From: Triangularia verruculosa
Lineage: Eukaryota; Ascomycota; Sordariomycetes; Sordariales; Podosporaceae
Direction: 5' to 3'
Length of the DNA stretch: 64,000 nucleotides
Assembly: GCA_033296885.1 (NCBI GenBank)
Contig: MU863973.1
Span: 62,001-126,000, forward strand
Below, in pieces: positions 23,245 through 34,024 of the stretch. The notes below the pieces were generated by a model that saw nothing but the letters and a program-made list of their open reading frames with translations, was not told the DNA's origin and did no database searches. Every line of letters begins with the position of its first letter. Within the stretch, counting starts at the first letter, position 1. A program made the position numbers and the translations under genes.

Positions 23245-26200
23245 GGTGAAAGAAGGGAAAAAAAGGGGGGCGAGCTTGGGAGCTAATAGGGGGGAGCTTC
23301 AAATGCAGCTAGTAGAGGTACGGTATCGGTAAGGTACCAACGGTGATGTCGGTTGCCCCGCGTCGGGTCCAAATGGCGCCAAGAGGTAGATGATCTACCT
23401 CCTTCTGTCTGAGAAGCACCAGATAAGACAGAAACAGAGGCAGAGAGAGCGCAGGAGCCGTGAGGACATCACAAAGTGAGCTTCTGGCCCTAGCTAAGTA
23501 CGATTCGAGAGAATAGTCTGGCAACCCTGTCGTGACAAGCCACGTCGAAAGCTGGTTCGCTACCAATGGACGGAACTGTCTGCCACCCAAGGTTTGGCGT
23601 GCGTGTCAATCGCGATGCGCTAGGGAACCGGTAGCTTAGCGGAGCTTGGTTTTTTGGAATCGTGGGAAGCTGGAAAAGCAGGGAAAAGCAGCAGCGTATG
23701 GGGTTCCTAGTCTCTATGCAGAGAAGAAAGCAGATGCAGTGTGATGGGTGCAGAAAAGTTGGAAGGCATGGGGGGTTAAACCGTTCTCTTCAACCACCAC
23801 GATAGATGGGGGCAGGGGCTGTGATAGTGACAGGCACAACAGGGCACTTGGAAACCTACGCCGCCGTCTGCAGCAGCCTGCAGGTCCGTAGGATTTGCCC
23901 GGGGAGATCTACTCGAAGAGAGACAAAAGACGGAAATGGAAGTTCAAGGGAACAAACGCCCCGGTTTGCAGGCCGACGCAAGGGTCTGCGATATCCAAGA
24001 ATAATGTCGTCAGATTGACAGGCACAGCGGGCAACCGACAGGGTGGCCCGGCGGGGTCCTTGTTGGTTTCAATTTTCAATGGCGCCAACCCGTGTGCCCG
24101 TCAAACGAAGCAAAATATTCTTCCTTCTCCCGACAAGGTGAAGACCGACACCGAGAGTCCGATGTTTCTGTTTGCTCGGTGTGTATAAATGGTGGATGCC
24201 CCGCAACCTTCTGACACTCAAGCAATGGCGGGGCATTTCTGTGAAATCTCAAAAACTTGGGATAGGTCGTGAGCCTCCTCCTTGAGTCCCGGTGGTTCCG
24301 CGTGTCCAAACCCGTGTCAGCTTGTTATCCACTTGCCTGTCGGAGCTTCTGTCCGCGACCCCTTAAAAGATCCCACGTTATATCTGTTTGGTGATAGTGG
24401 TGACGAGGCCGGAGTGAGAAACAATGGGGAGGCGTCGCCCAGTGCCCCGCATGTTTTAGCGAATCTCGCTGCCATGTTCGATGACATCACACAGCATCGA
24501 CAGGCTTGGCGAATAACATGGCGCAGAGTCCAGACCGCCTGTTGATCCCCCGTGGCCCCCCTGGTGCGGCTGGCTTGAGCTTGGGTGGGATCTTGGCGCT
24601 ATTTTCCATCCTCGACCCTCCAGAAACCCTTAAATTCGAGGAAAGGACAATCTTTAGAACTTCTTGTTCTGCAATTACTTGAGCAGCACTTCACCAACTT
24701 GAGAATCAAGCTGGCTGGTGTTGGCGTTAAAAATCCGGTTTGCCACCTCATTCACTCTTTTGTCGAAACGCCACAAAGAGCCGAAGACAGACAACGACGC
24801 TGGAATGACTTCCCGAGTACATCTTTTCTTGATATGAGGTCCCTCGACTTAGCCCAAGAGGACGAAAAGTCGAAAATAAAGGCATGATGGGCCCTAAGAG
24901 GACCCAACACCCCAACATCGAAAGTAACCCCAGCAACAATCGAAGGTGTGAATCCGCTGATCGGTAAAAGCTGAAGAGATCGCAAGTTTGCTTTTGAGAC
25001 GAGTTGAATGGTAAAGACCAATGGATTTTAACACGAGCTGGTTCTGACTCGACTTTGGCGGACTGGACTCTGCAACAATACATTGACAACTCAACGGTTC
25101 TGTATGGCGTCTAGGTAGTCTACTAGCAGCGAAGCCATGCAGTCTCAGCATAGACAATTGAGAATGGGGAGAGAGACCTGTCAGTGCCTGACCTAGGTAT
25201 GCAGCAACGCATGTCCCAGCTACAAAACCAGCGGGCCGAGCCTTAACCGCAGGACGCCGTCATCCTGTCAAATGCGTCCAAGCGATGCGGCTCAAATATG
25301 TGATGAGGTCTCCAGGGTCCAGGAGTCGTGTTGTTTTTTCCTCGTATGGCAATTTGCGATAACAGCGTTGGCGTTGAAGGCCGAGGTATGTGTTATATTA
25401 CAGGTTTTCTCAACTCACAGGGAGGCAATAATCACGTCATGCACCTCAAGACCTCGGCAGAGTCTCGTGAAGAGAGGAAACTCCAAGAGAGACGAGGCCT
25501 TCCACGGAGATAAGGTTTGATTATGTTGATAGAAAACCTCGGTGAATCGAGAGGCTGTGTGTGTCGCTCTGGCCGAGATGGCTTGGCGACCTCGGTGAAC
25601 GGAGACATTAACGGCTATGGCCGAGGCGAGCCGTCTCTGAACGCGGATGGCCCGCTATCACAAGCTCGCCGTGAAAAACAGGCAGGCGGTGAATGGGTTT
25701 CTGCCAATCGAGCCCTCCCCTGGCTACCCCCTTGCGTCATGTCCTTGGGAATGGGCCAACCGCGTCGCAGCAATTCCGGCCAGTGGCGGTCATAGAACCA
25801 GTTCACAAGCTGATTTTGACAAAGACGCAACGCAGCCAGCAATCAGAGGGCACACTTGACATATTGTATTTGAATCCAGACCCCCGCGCCGCCCCTTTTG
25901 GGTCGGCCTCCTTTTTGGTCTCGTGATGTTGCTACGGCTAGTGAACTACAAGAAGACTGCCAGCATCCCTTGCCTGCTTCTTCGAACCCTTTGCTCTGCT
26001 GGTCCCAAGCCCAACCGCAGCACATCGTCCTTCCCTTGCTCGACGGCCGGCCTACCCCATTCTTTTTATCAGAATACCCACTCGCAAGGCGGCCCATCCC
26101 GGCACCCCATTCTCAAAGCCAAAGCCGGGTCCTCACCCAAACCCACAACTTCCCGGCAAAGTCGTGCTTTCTCATCCCACCTCCTCAACAACCCCAATCA

Positions 26201-26369
26201 TCACCTCCGCGTCGCTCTCTCGTCTTGTTCAACCCCGCTCCGCTACTACAGTCTAGACCCTCTTGGTCCCGCTCCTCCACTCTGTCGTTTGAGCATCGCT
26301 GTGTCACTTGCTGCCCCTCTCAACAACGAACAACCGTCTCACAGTCGTACATATTCTCAATCCGCCAAC
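23245..26369. other. Divergent 3.1-kb region between GDB1 and GPD1
   Basis: Should carry both promoters. No independent gene could be supported; the open frames here (for example 24585-24887 + and 24748-25089 -) overlap and lack domains. The last 450 bp (25923-26369) are open in frame with GPD1 and are treated under that gene. Confidence 0.5.
25715..25896 (+). promoter_or_regulatory. Cluster of CCCCT (STRE-like) elements upstream of GPD1
   Basis: CCCCT occurs at 25715-25719, 25726-25730 and 25892-25896, about 475-655 nt upstream of the GPD1 ATG. CCCCT/AGGGG is the stress-response element of Msn2/4-type zinc-finger regulators in yeasts. The link to osmotic induction here is inference, and such short motifs also occur by chance. 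Confidence 0.25.
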
Positions 26370-27578
26370 ATGACGGTATCGGGCACTTTTCGACGCAAAC
26401 ACAAGGTTGCTGTGATCGGATCCGGGAACTGGGGCACCACCGTCGCCAAGCTCGTCGCCGAGAGCACGAGCGAGCACCCGGATATCTTCGAGAAGGATGT
26501 GCAGATGTGGGTGTACGAGGAGAAGGTGACGGTCGACGGCGAGACTCGGAATCTGACCGAGGTCATCAACACAAAACACCAAAACACAAAGTATCTCGAG
26601 GGCATCAACCTGCCGACCAACCTCGTTGCCAACCCCAGCCTGGTCGACGCCGCCAAGGACGCCACCATTCTCATCTTCAACCTCCCACACGAATTCATTG
26701 GCAACATCTGCAGACAGCTTAAGGGCAACATCCTTCCCTACGCCAGAGGCATCAGCTGCATCAAGGGCGTGACGGTCACCGACGACAAGATCGAGCTCAT
26801 TTGCGAGTTTATTGGCGAGCAGCTCGAGATTTACTGTGGTGCCCTGAGCGGTGCCAACATTGCCAGCGAGATTGCCAACGAGAACTGGTGCGAGACCACC
26901 ATTGCTTACAACACACCTCCTTGCGACCGCCACGTGGCCAACGGAAACGGCCATGCCAATGGGAACGGCAACGCGGCCTTGGAGCACCGCGACTCTCGCG
27001 GACGCATCATCAAGACGCAGCTGACTCCCGTCCCGCAAGACTACCCTCCGCTGGACCACGATGTCTACCACGCACTGTTCAGCCGTCCGTACTTTACCGT
27101 CTCCATGGTGTCTGACGTGGTGGGTGTCTCACTCGGCGGTGCGCTCAAGAACATCGTCGCCATTGCTTGCGGCTTCGTGGAGGGTCACGGCTGGAACATG
27201 ACGGCCAAGACTGCCGTCATGCGTCGTGGCATGTTGGAGATCATCCAATTCGCTCGCGAGTTCTACCCCGAGACCATTGAGCCAGCGACGCTCTGGGAGG
27301 AGAGCGCCGGGTGGGGCGACATGATTGTCAGCTGCACTGCCGCCCGCAATTGGAAGTACTCCAAGATGGCGGTTGAGCGGGGAGTGTCCATCCAGGAGAT
27401 TGAGCGGACGGAGCTCAATGGGCAGAAGCTGCAGGGCATCTCGACATCGCGCGAGGTCAGCAGCTTCTTGAGGGCGCGGGGCGTCGAGGACAAGTATCCT
27501 TTGTTCAAGCTCGTCGACGGCATTCTGGACGGCAAGGTGAATGTCGCTGACATTCCCAGCCTCTTCAGAAAGGCCTAG
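26370..27578 (+). CDS. GPD1: Glycerol-3-phosphate dehydrogenase (NAD+)
   Basis: 402 residues, single exon, from the ATG at 26370 (context CCAACATGAC). It reduces dihydroxyacetone phosphate to glycerol-3-phosphate with NADH, feeding glycerol (osmolyte) and glycerolipid synthesis in the cytosol. The dinucleotide-binding loop is GSGNWG (17-22); NLPHEFI, SCIKGV, CGALSGANIASEIA, the catalytic-lysine region GGALKNIVAIACGFVEG and AGWGDMIVSC all fit the family. A low-complexity Asn/Gly/His insert (about 191-205) sits in the middle, as in other filamentous fungi. The frame is open further upstream to an ATG at 25923, adding 149 residues rich in Ser, Pro, Arg and His with almost no acidic residues; this could be leader sequence or a mitochondrial presequence. 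The shorter start is preferred because MTVSGTFRRKHKVAVIG is the expected N-terminus. Confidence 0.95.
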   Translation: MTVSGTFRRKHKVAVIGSGNWGTTVAKLVAESTSEHPDIFEKDVQMWVYEEKVTVDGETRNLTEVINTKHQNTKYLEGINLPTNLVANPSLVDAAKDATILIFNLPHEFIGNICRQLKGNILPYARGISCIKGVTVTDDKIELICEFIGEQLEIYCGALSGANIASEIANENWCETTIAYNTPPCDRHVANGNGHANGNGNAALEHRDSRGRIIKTQLTPVPQDYPPLDHDVYHALFSRPYFTVSMVSDVVGVSLGGALKNIVAIACGFVEGHGWNMTAKTAVMRRGMLEIIQFAREFYPETIEPATLWEESAGWGDMIVSCTAARNWKYSKMAVERGVSIQEIERTELNGQKLQGISTSREVSSFLRARGVEDKYPLFKLVDGILDGKVNVADIPSLFRKA

Positions 27579-28035
27579 GTTTGGAAGCTTTCTAGGCGGG
27601 GTGCATGGGTGACTATTGACTCTGGTGCTGTGTCAAAAATAAAATGTATTAGTCTGCTCCATCGGCGGATAGAGGAGGGGTTGCAAGGACCGGATTTGGG
27701 GGTCAAGGACCGGAAATGCATACAATTGTACATGTACCAACAAGTTGTCGGGTTTTGCATCGGTACGGATAAATGAAGGGACTCGGCAAAAGTGACCTTG
27801 TCCTTTTCTCAGTAGGGGTTGTTTCATGGCTACAACATACAAATTGTTTCATGGCGAATCAAAATTGCATTTAACTTTTGGTCAAGAACAACAAAGTATT
27901 TGCGTTGAATGTACTATGTGCAAGTGAATTCTGTAACTCCAGACTCCTCGCATTCGTCTGTGAAGTGTAGCGACATGCTACCTTAATATGGCACATGGAC
28001 TCCATGTCCTGATACTGTGCCGCTGCGCTCGGATT
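27579..28035. other. Convergent intergenic region
   Basis: Lies between the 3' ends of GPD1 (+) and the cyclotransferase-like gene (-); AATAAA-like polyadenylation sequence occurs at 27638-27644. No gene seen. Confidence 0.5.
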
Positions 28036-29352
28036 CTAAGCCAGAAAAACCCTCCTCTCCTCCTCGGTGCCCCTCTCCTTTCTCATACTCCCCCACCACT
28101 CCGAACACCATCCCCTCCCCCTCTCTTCCTCCTCCATCGTCCTCTCGCCCTCTCCGAAAATCGGCTTGGCGATGTAGTCGTAACTCGCCCAGACAAGGTT
28201 AAACAAGACGGTGGTGCCCACCACCACCCACCGCGGGGCCTTCCCCTTCTCGTCGCCAAACAGCCTCCCCCCAAACATGACCGTCAGGAAGACGGGCGCC
28301 CAGAACCCGAGAAATAGGACTTGCCCGACCTTCTGGAGGGAGGTCGTCGCCGTGTACGGCTGGAGCGACTGCAGATAGGCCTGGTACTCCTGCGGCAGGT
28401 CATGTTCCGCGGCACCGGTTATCAACAAGCCCAGATAGCGCGGTGACGGCTGGGCGTAGTCTGACTGGGGGCGGCGGGCAGGCAGGAGAAGTTTCTGGAA
28501 CCAGGAGGGGGGTTCTGGTTTGGGCCGGCCGTCATCCCCGTCATCGTTTTCTTCAGAAGGGGGTTTATCATCGGGGATATCGGGGAGCCGAGGGGCGTAC
28601 AGCGTTCGCGCGAGGAAGGGTTTGGGAGGGAGGGGGATGTCTGGTTTTTCTGGGACGCCGATGGCGGGGGGTAAGGGGAGGCAGGGAACGAGGATGTCGT
28701 GGTAGCTTGCGCCGCCGCCTTCGGTGGTGATGATTTTGGCGTAGTCTTCTGCTGTTACCTCGTAGACTACGCCGATGAGGCCTTTGGTCCAGGTTATTGG
28801 TTTCCGGGGGGAATCATCGCGGGAGGAGGAAAAAGGGGGAAGCTTTGGGAGGTCGGGGAGGTCCCCGGGGACCTTTGGGGGGAGTTTTGGTGGTTCGGGG
28901 AGCTTGCGAAGGGCTGTGTTGGCGAAGCAGGGCTCGCGATAGGGGAGGCCGGGGAGGTCGAAGGTGAGATCGAGGGAGGGGGCGGATACGTTGATTTGGC
29001 TTAGGGGCCGGATGCCGCGCATGCCTAGGAAGGTTTTTGCGCACATGTTGGAGCCGTAGGCGAGGTAGAGAACGGTGTTGGCTTTGGAGGGCCCATGGTG
29101 GGCGTTTTTGGTGAGGATTGGCTCAGTTGGGAATGGTTCGCCGGTGGTGGGAACGGCATCGGGTTCGAGGAGCCGGGAGGCCGGGGTGGATGGGATGGAG
29201 GAGATGGGAGGGTATTTCGGCTTGGATGGTTTGGCGGCCCAGGACCAGAGGATTTGGACGTGTCGCAAACTCCAGAGCGCGGTATCTTCTTTGGTTTGTG
29301 GATTTGACGGCGCAAGTGGGCCTGTGGCTGTTGAAACTGTTTTTGTAGACAT
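28036..29352 (-). CDS. Gamma-glutamylcyclotransferase-fold protein with C-terminal membrane segments
   Basis: 438 residues, no intron needed. Residues about 93-115 contain the glycine-loop signature of the GGCT fold (VLYLAYGSNMCAKTFLG), followed by the usual IRPLSQINVSAPSLDLTFDLPG strand region (quoted in part) and KGLIGVVYEVTAEDYAKIITTEGGG, where the acidic residue expected in the active site of this family would lie. Long proline-rich inserts interrupt the fold (about 155-185 and 235-285). The C-terminal third has two hydrophobic segments, VLFLGFWAPVFLTVMFGG and WVVVGTTVLFNLVWASYDYI, so the protein is probably membrane-anchored. Known family reactions include 5-oxoproline release from gamma-glutamyl substrates; the substrate here is unknown. 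A TATATAAA element lies about 95 nt upstream of the ATG. Confidence 0.82.
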   Translation of the reverse strand: MSTKTVSTATGPLAPSNPQTKEDTALWSLRHVQILWSWAAKPSKPKYPPISSIPSTPASRLLEPDAVPTTGEPFPTEPILTKNAHHGPSKANTVLYLAYGSNMCAKTFLGMRGIRPLSQINVSAPSLDLTFDLPGLPYREPCFANTALRKLPEPPKLPPKVPGDLPDLPKLPPFSSSRDDSPRKPITWTKGLIGVVYEVTAEDYAKIITTEGGGASYHDILVPCLPLPPAIGVPEKPDIPLPPKPFLARTLYAPRLPDIPDDKPPSEENDDGDDGRPKPEPPSWFQKLLLPARRPQSDYAQPSPRYLGLLITGAAEHDLPQEYQAYLQSLQPYTATTSLQKVGQVLFLGFWAPVFLTVMFGGRLFGDEKGKAPRWVVVGTTVLFNLVWASYDYIAKPIFGEGERTMEEEERGRGWCSEWWGSMRKERGTEEERRVFLA

Positions 29353-29443
29353 GTTGGTGGCTTACACGGCGGAAAACTGCCTGTTTGGGTGATTGATGGA
29401 TGGCGCAATTCGCGATGGTGAAGGCGAACAAGATATTTGACGG

Positions 29444-29451
29444 TTTATATA
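29444..29451 (-). promoter_or_regulatory. TATA box of the cyclotransferase-like gene
   Basis: TATATAAA on the minus strand, 92 nt upstream of the ATG at 29352. Confidence 0.4.
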
Positions 29452-30226
29452 AGAACTAGGTGTCCCGCTGTCCTGTTCCAGTCCCCCTGTAGGCCCAGCG
29501 TGCAATGGAAACTTTTCGAGTTGCACAGGCCGTGTCTGCATAATCAGCAGGGATTTTCAGCACCGGCTTTGTGGGGTTTCGACACCGTTGGCGCTGCTGG
29601 TTCATCCGGAGTCCGCTCCCAAGAGCCTGGGCCTCGGGTCTCGCCAAGTCCGGAGCATTACAAACCTCCATCCCAATGGAGACTTTTTTTCGCAGCGCTG
29701 CCTCTTATCATATGCTGACAAAGGACTCGCGATTGTTGGATTACAATATGATATGATAGGCAGGGTTGTTTTTTATTCCTATGCAATGAGCTTGAAGAAA
29801 TGAAGGTCACAGGTCAGAATCAGACCCAAACCCGTTACTACCAAGGGAGCATGTCGACTCAACTTACATCACATTCAGATGGCAACGTACATGAACAGTG
29901 TCGACAGCAAGTATTTCTTGATTCCGAGTCGTTGGCCGCGAAAAGCCTCTGCAAACCCTTTTACTCCCAAGTTCTAATTTTGCGCCAAATACCTAAGGTA
30001 CCTAACTCCCCTTTCTCTCCATGAACGCCCTTCGCTTGTGAAAGCAAAAATCGTGGTTGTAAAGTGACCAAGCCCAGCCCAGCCCAAGAAATCAGACTCC
30101 TTCCGGGTATCCATCTAAGCTTTGCTTCCTGCGCCACCAAAACTCCGTGTTTTCCACCCAAGCCGTAAAGCCATTCGTATCGTAAACTCTCAGGGTAAGA
30201 AGGCCCTGAAAAAGAGAGCACAAACT
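29452..30226. other. Intergenic, no supportable gene
   Basis: Upstream region of the cyclotransferase-like gene and 3' flank of the 221-aa gene. Open frames of 60-93 codons have no domain. An ACCTAAGGTACCTA motif lies at 29991-30004. Confidence 0.45.
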
Positions 30227-30892
30227 TTAAAAAAGGCCCCCACCACCGAGAAAATCGGGCAAACTCCTTGGGATCGGAAGGGTCTTGTCGTCGGCCTGGT
30301 TATTCTCCTTGCTCTTGCCGCTCTGCTTCTCGACGTTCCCATCTTGAGCCACGACTCTCTCCCGCACCGAGTTCTGGACTCTGGCAGTCTGAGAGTCGAC
30401 TCTTCCTCCCTTGTCGAGTGACTTTACGGTCTCGAGCGAGATATACTGCGACGTAGTCGAAAAGGCCGCTCGCTGTGATGTAGAAGACCCCCGAGCCGTC
30501 TGTGACTTGAGATACTTGGAATCCGTGCTGATACCTGGCAACCTGCGGATGGTAACGCGGGGATGGGGCGGAAGTGTGGTGGGAACGGGCCTCGGCAAGG
30601 GAGAAGCAGAGAGAGGAGGAGTGGTCGGGGTCTGCTTCGGTGTGTCTGAATAGTCGATGTTCCAGATTTCACTCTTATTGATGGGCGTGTAGACCTTCAA
30701 GTCGAAGATTGTGTCATGTGGGCTATCGCCGCCGAGGAGTTGCTTGAATCTCCATTCCTTCCACTTCTGGTTCTCCTCGAATCCCATGGTGAGCTGGCTG
30801 AGTGGTCTGGTACCAGTGGCGGGTACGGCTCTCCGGCTGATGATGGGCCGGATGGCCGACAGGGCGTTGCGGGAGGTGGATGTAGGTGACAT
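30227..30892 (-). CDS. Unassigned protein, probably mitochondrial
   Basis: 221 residues from the ATG at 30892 (context ATCAATATGTC, preceded by a CA-rich leader). The first 35 residues (MSPTSTSRNALSAIRPIISR ...) are rich in Ser, Arg and Ala and lack acidic residues, as in a mitochondrial presequence. Then come a charged segment, FEENQKWKEWRFKQLLGGD, and DTIFDLKVYTPINKSEIWNI; the remainder is Pro/Ser/Thr-rich and probably disordered. The C-terminus is PRSLPDFLGGGGLF. I do not recognise the family. The signs of a real gene are the start context, the presequence and a clean frame. It could be shortened or extended by unseen introns. Confidence 0.55.
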   Translation of the reverse strand: MSPTSTSRNALSAIRPIISRRAVPATGTRPLSQLTMGFEENQKWKEWRFKQLLGGDSPHDTIFDLKVYTPINKSEIWNIDYSDTPKQTPTTPPLSASPLPRPVPTTLPPHPRVTIRRLPGISTDSKYLKSQTARGSSTSQRAAFSTTSQYISLETVKSLDKGGRVDSQTARVQNSVRERVVAQDGNVEKQSGKSKENNQADDKTLPIPRSLPDFLGGGGLF

Positions 30893-32710
30893 ATTGATGG
30901 TGTAGTTGGTGGTTGCTGTAGGACGGAAAGAGAAAACTCGGGCTTGTCAAGTTATAGAAGAGGAGAGCGTACTTAAAACTATTCCATGGGCTAAGACGCA
31001 TGGCTCCGGGCGTAATTCACTTAAGGTTAGCTTTGGAGCAGCCCTGAGTTTGAAGTGAACAATGCTGCTGCTCACGCTAGAGGCTATTCCCGATGATAAG
31101 CTGAATGATAACTGGAAACGCCGCCGGAGAAACGGAGACTGGTGAATATTATCAAGATGCCCTTTGGAAATGCATCTTGTTCCCTTTTCTCTGATACCAA
31201 TATTCAATGAGTGGTCAGTGCAGTCATCTTACTCGGAGCAGGTCGGAGTGAAACAAGCTCGACGAGGCTGGTAATGTGGCTGCCGGGGCGGAAATATACG
31301 AGAGCCATGTTGGAATACCAGGAGAGCGGATGTGAGGTGAAATCACAATTATTGAAGCGATCATGTCCTTTTGTACTCTGTTAAAAGCTGGGGAAGGACG
31401 AGGACCACTGCTTGCTCGCCTTCCTGATTCACCCCTTGGTGGTGACAGCTTGTCTGGCAAACCTGTCAGCAGTCATCACCGGATTTCATGTGAGGAAGGC
31501 GTACGCCTCAGAATTATTAGTGCCCTGGACAGCTGAGAAAGGGGACCGGTGAGCCGTTGACACTCGGACACAGAGCGCGTATAAGGTTTTGGACACCTCG
31601 CCGTTCATCTGTTTTCCGTTTTCAACGACAAACAACCACGAAACTCCATGGTAGACATGGTAGCTCTTCCAAATTCCGAGTTCAGTCCTCCATGATACGA
31701 TTAACCCGGCAACCTTCGACTTTAAATAAGAACGGAAACACCTGATCGGAATCAGCCTCGCGACGTGTTGCCGTGACGTGTGCCATTCTCACAAGAAATA
31801 AGGCGGCCGATTTATCTGATTCACCTTTTACCTCCAGGGGTGACACGGTCCTTAATCTCTGCAACTGCTTGGCACGCCAAGCGCGGGCAAGATCGCTCAG
31901 TGACGTCTTTCGGCTGCTTGACGGACAGCATCTGAGCATCTGACAATCACGATCACTACCTGTGCTCTGTGTGACCGGAGGACTTGAGGCGTCGGGACTG
32001 GGGGAGAAAACTGTCCCTTTCCACGCCATTCAGGTACGAGGACAAACAGACCACCAGAAGAAAAGCCCCGCCCTTGGACGGGAGCAAAGACAGCATCGAC
32101 AGGCGGCCTGTGACCGGCATTTGGCTAGCGCACTGCCACGATGCCTGGCCATCAAAGGTGCGTCTAAGTCACCACAAAAACTACGGGGTCCTTCTATAAG
32201 GTCGGTCCCGCAACCCACTGGGCTCGGTCCAAAACTTGGAGACTCGGTTCTCCATCGCTCGTGATTTCTGCATTGTTTGCTCTGCGTGCACAATCTTCAG
32301 TCTCTATTCAACCCCACAGTTTTGCATTGACCGCGTCGGAGCAAGTCGCGCTAGCATTGTCCGTATATACACAATAACCAATCCGTAGCTGCTAACACCG
32401 CGCCGAAAGACCGAGGGCATCCAAGGCCGCAGTCGAGTGGTTCACCCTACGCTTCAACCCGCTGCGCTTCCAGTATTCCCATTGCGAACCTCCTGAACAA
32501 CTGCTCGACGCTAGTGCTATCCCTCTCGAACTACCAGCACCTCTCGAAACTCCCCATTCGCGAAGCCCCTCTCCATCACTTGCCCCCCAGCCCCGCGACG
32601 GCTCAAGGAGCTCCGACCACTCCCGGCGAACGGCGTCGACATCCCCTCCCCGAAACCCTATATTCTCGAGCGTCTCTTTTCTCTTACTGGGGCCCCTTTC
32701 TTCCTGGATC
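30893..32710. other. Divergent intergenic region, no supportable gene
   Basis: 1.8 kb between the 221-aa gene (-) and the Den1-like protease gene (+). Open frames up to 115 codons (31682-32029, -) have no recognisable product. The CT-rich stretch before 32711 is probably the protease leader. Confidence 0.45.
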
Positions 32711-34024
32711 ATGGGATTCCGAAACAGCATGGCGAGGCGTTTCGGAGACAGTGTGAGCACAAGCCCCCCTTCTACTTCAACACTCTCTCCAAGTCCAACT
32801 CCCCGGGACAGGGACGCAGGGATGGCCGGATCAAAAACAAAGGCCCAAAAATTCCATCTCCGTCCCCCAGCCAAGACCCCCACGGCGAAGAGCAGACCGG
32901 GCAGGACACCAATCAAGAAGCCCAACATGCCTTCCCTTCGCGCTGCGACGACCGAGGGCCGGAGCAGTGCGCGTGCTGGCAGTCCCACTGTTGTCTACCG
33001 ATACTCTACCAGGACCTCACAGAGGCTGACCAATGCACAGCTGGGATCTGCCTCGACTCAATATCTCTCCTGTAAGTTTTGCCATCTTCCTCCCAGCCTG
33101 GTGACTTCTCGTACTAACAAGCATTGTGAACCAGACTACGACATCTGCCGTACGTTTCCCAAACTTTACGACTCTTCTCTCCCCCGTGGCGCAGAAACCA
33201 TCTGACCAGAGCTACAGTGACGACCGAGGATGTTAGGTCCCTCCGGAGCGACTGGCTCACAGACAATGTAGGTTGCTGCCGGCGTTTTTATCCCCAGAGA
33301 AAGCTAACCCAATTTCTAGAACATTGCCTTCTGGGAAGAGTAAGTAATCGGAAGAGGCCCTCGACCACGCCTCCTAACCAGCCTCCAGTCGTTTGGCCGC
33401 GAAGAGCGATGCTAACCTTGACACAGATGGCTTGAGAGGGAGGTCCTGATCAAGTACCCCGAGGCAAAGATCGTCTTGCTTCGTCCCAGCATGACCTTCC
33501 TCATGATGCAGTCGAGCGACGTCAGGAGCATAGCAAGCGCCCTGCCAAACTTTGAGAAGATCACACACATCTTCCTGCCAGTCAACGACGCCCGCGACAG
33601 CACGCGGTCGGACCTTGGGTCGCACTGGTCGCTGCTCCTTGTGTCCAAGATCGATGGTGTGGCCTTCCACTACGACTCGCTCGGCGGCGCGAACTACTAC
33701 GAGGCACAAAAGTGCACAGATCGGCTGAGCAAAGTACTCGGCCAGCCTCTGAGATTCTACCAGATGAACGACTGTCCCCAGCAGGAGAATAGTAGCGACT
33801 GCGGTGTCTACGTCTGCATCCTCATGAGGCATCTTCTGATCAAGAAGTTGCTGAACGCCGACGCCACTGAGAAGGTATCCATGTCGATGGCCAACAAGAT
33901 GGTTGACAGCCGTAGCGGTCGTAAGGAGATGATCTACATCATAGAAAGTTTGCGCAAGGAGGGCGAAAGACGACGTAGCGCATCACCATTTCCCTCGTCG
34001 TCAACACCACCACGCATCGACTGA
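32711..34024 (+). CDS. Ulp1/SENP-family cysteine protease, Den1/SENP8-like
   Basis: Five exons: 32711-33071, 33135-33149 (15 nt), 33218-33267, 33320-33339 (20 nt) and 33427-34024, giving 347 residues; all introns are 52-87 nt with consensus borders and correct phase. The spliced middle reads YLSYYDICLTTEDVRSLRSD, then WLTDNNIAFWEEWLEREVL, the entry into the C48 peptidase fold. Catalytic residues are visible: His215 (LGSHWSLLLVSK), Asp232 (HYDSLGG), Gln267/268 (CPQQENSSDCG) and Cys274 (DCGVYVC). The compact domain without Ulp1-type extensions resembles Den1/SENP8, which removes NEDD8/Rub1 from cullins and other proteins. The N-terminal 115 residues are basic and disordered. Specificity for NEDD8 is inferred from likeness; a SUMO protease is the alternative. 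The first exon could start further upstream through an unseen intron. Confidence 0.85.

Noticed and set aside
26304..27071. 255-codon open frame on - opposite GPD1
   Set aside because: Antisense of the GPD1 coding region; Val/Leu/Asp-rich translation typical of a GC-biased shadow.
32392..32988. 198-codon open frame on - at the Den1-like gene
   Set aside because: Overlaps the leader and first exon of the protease gene; no domain.
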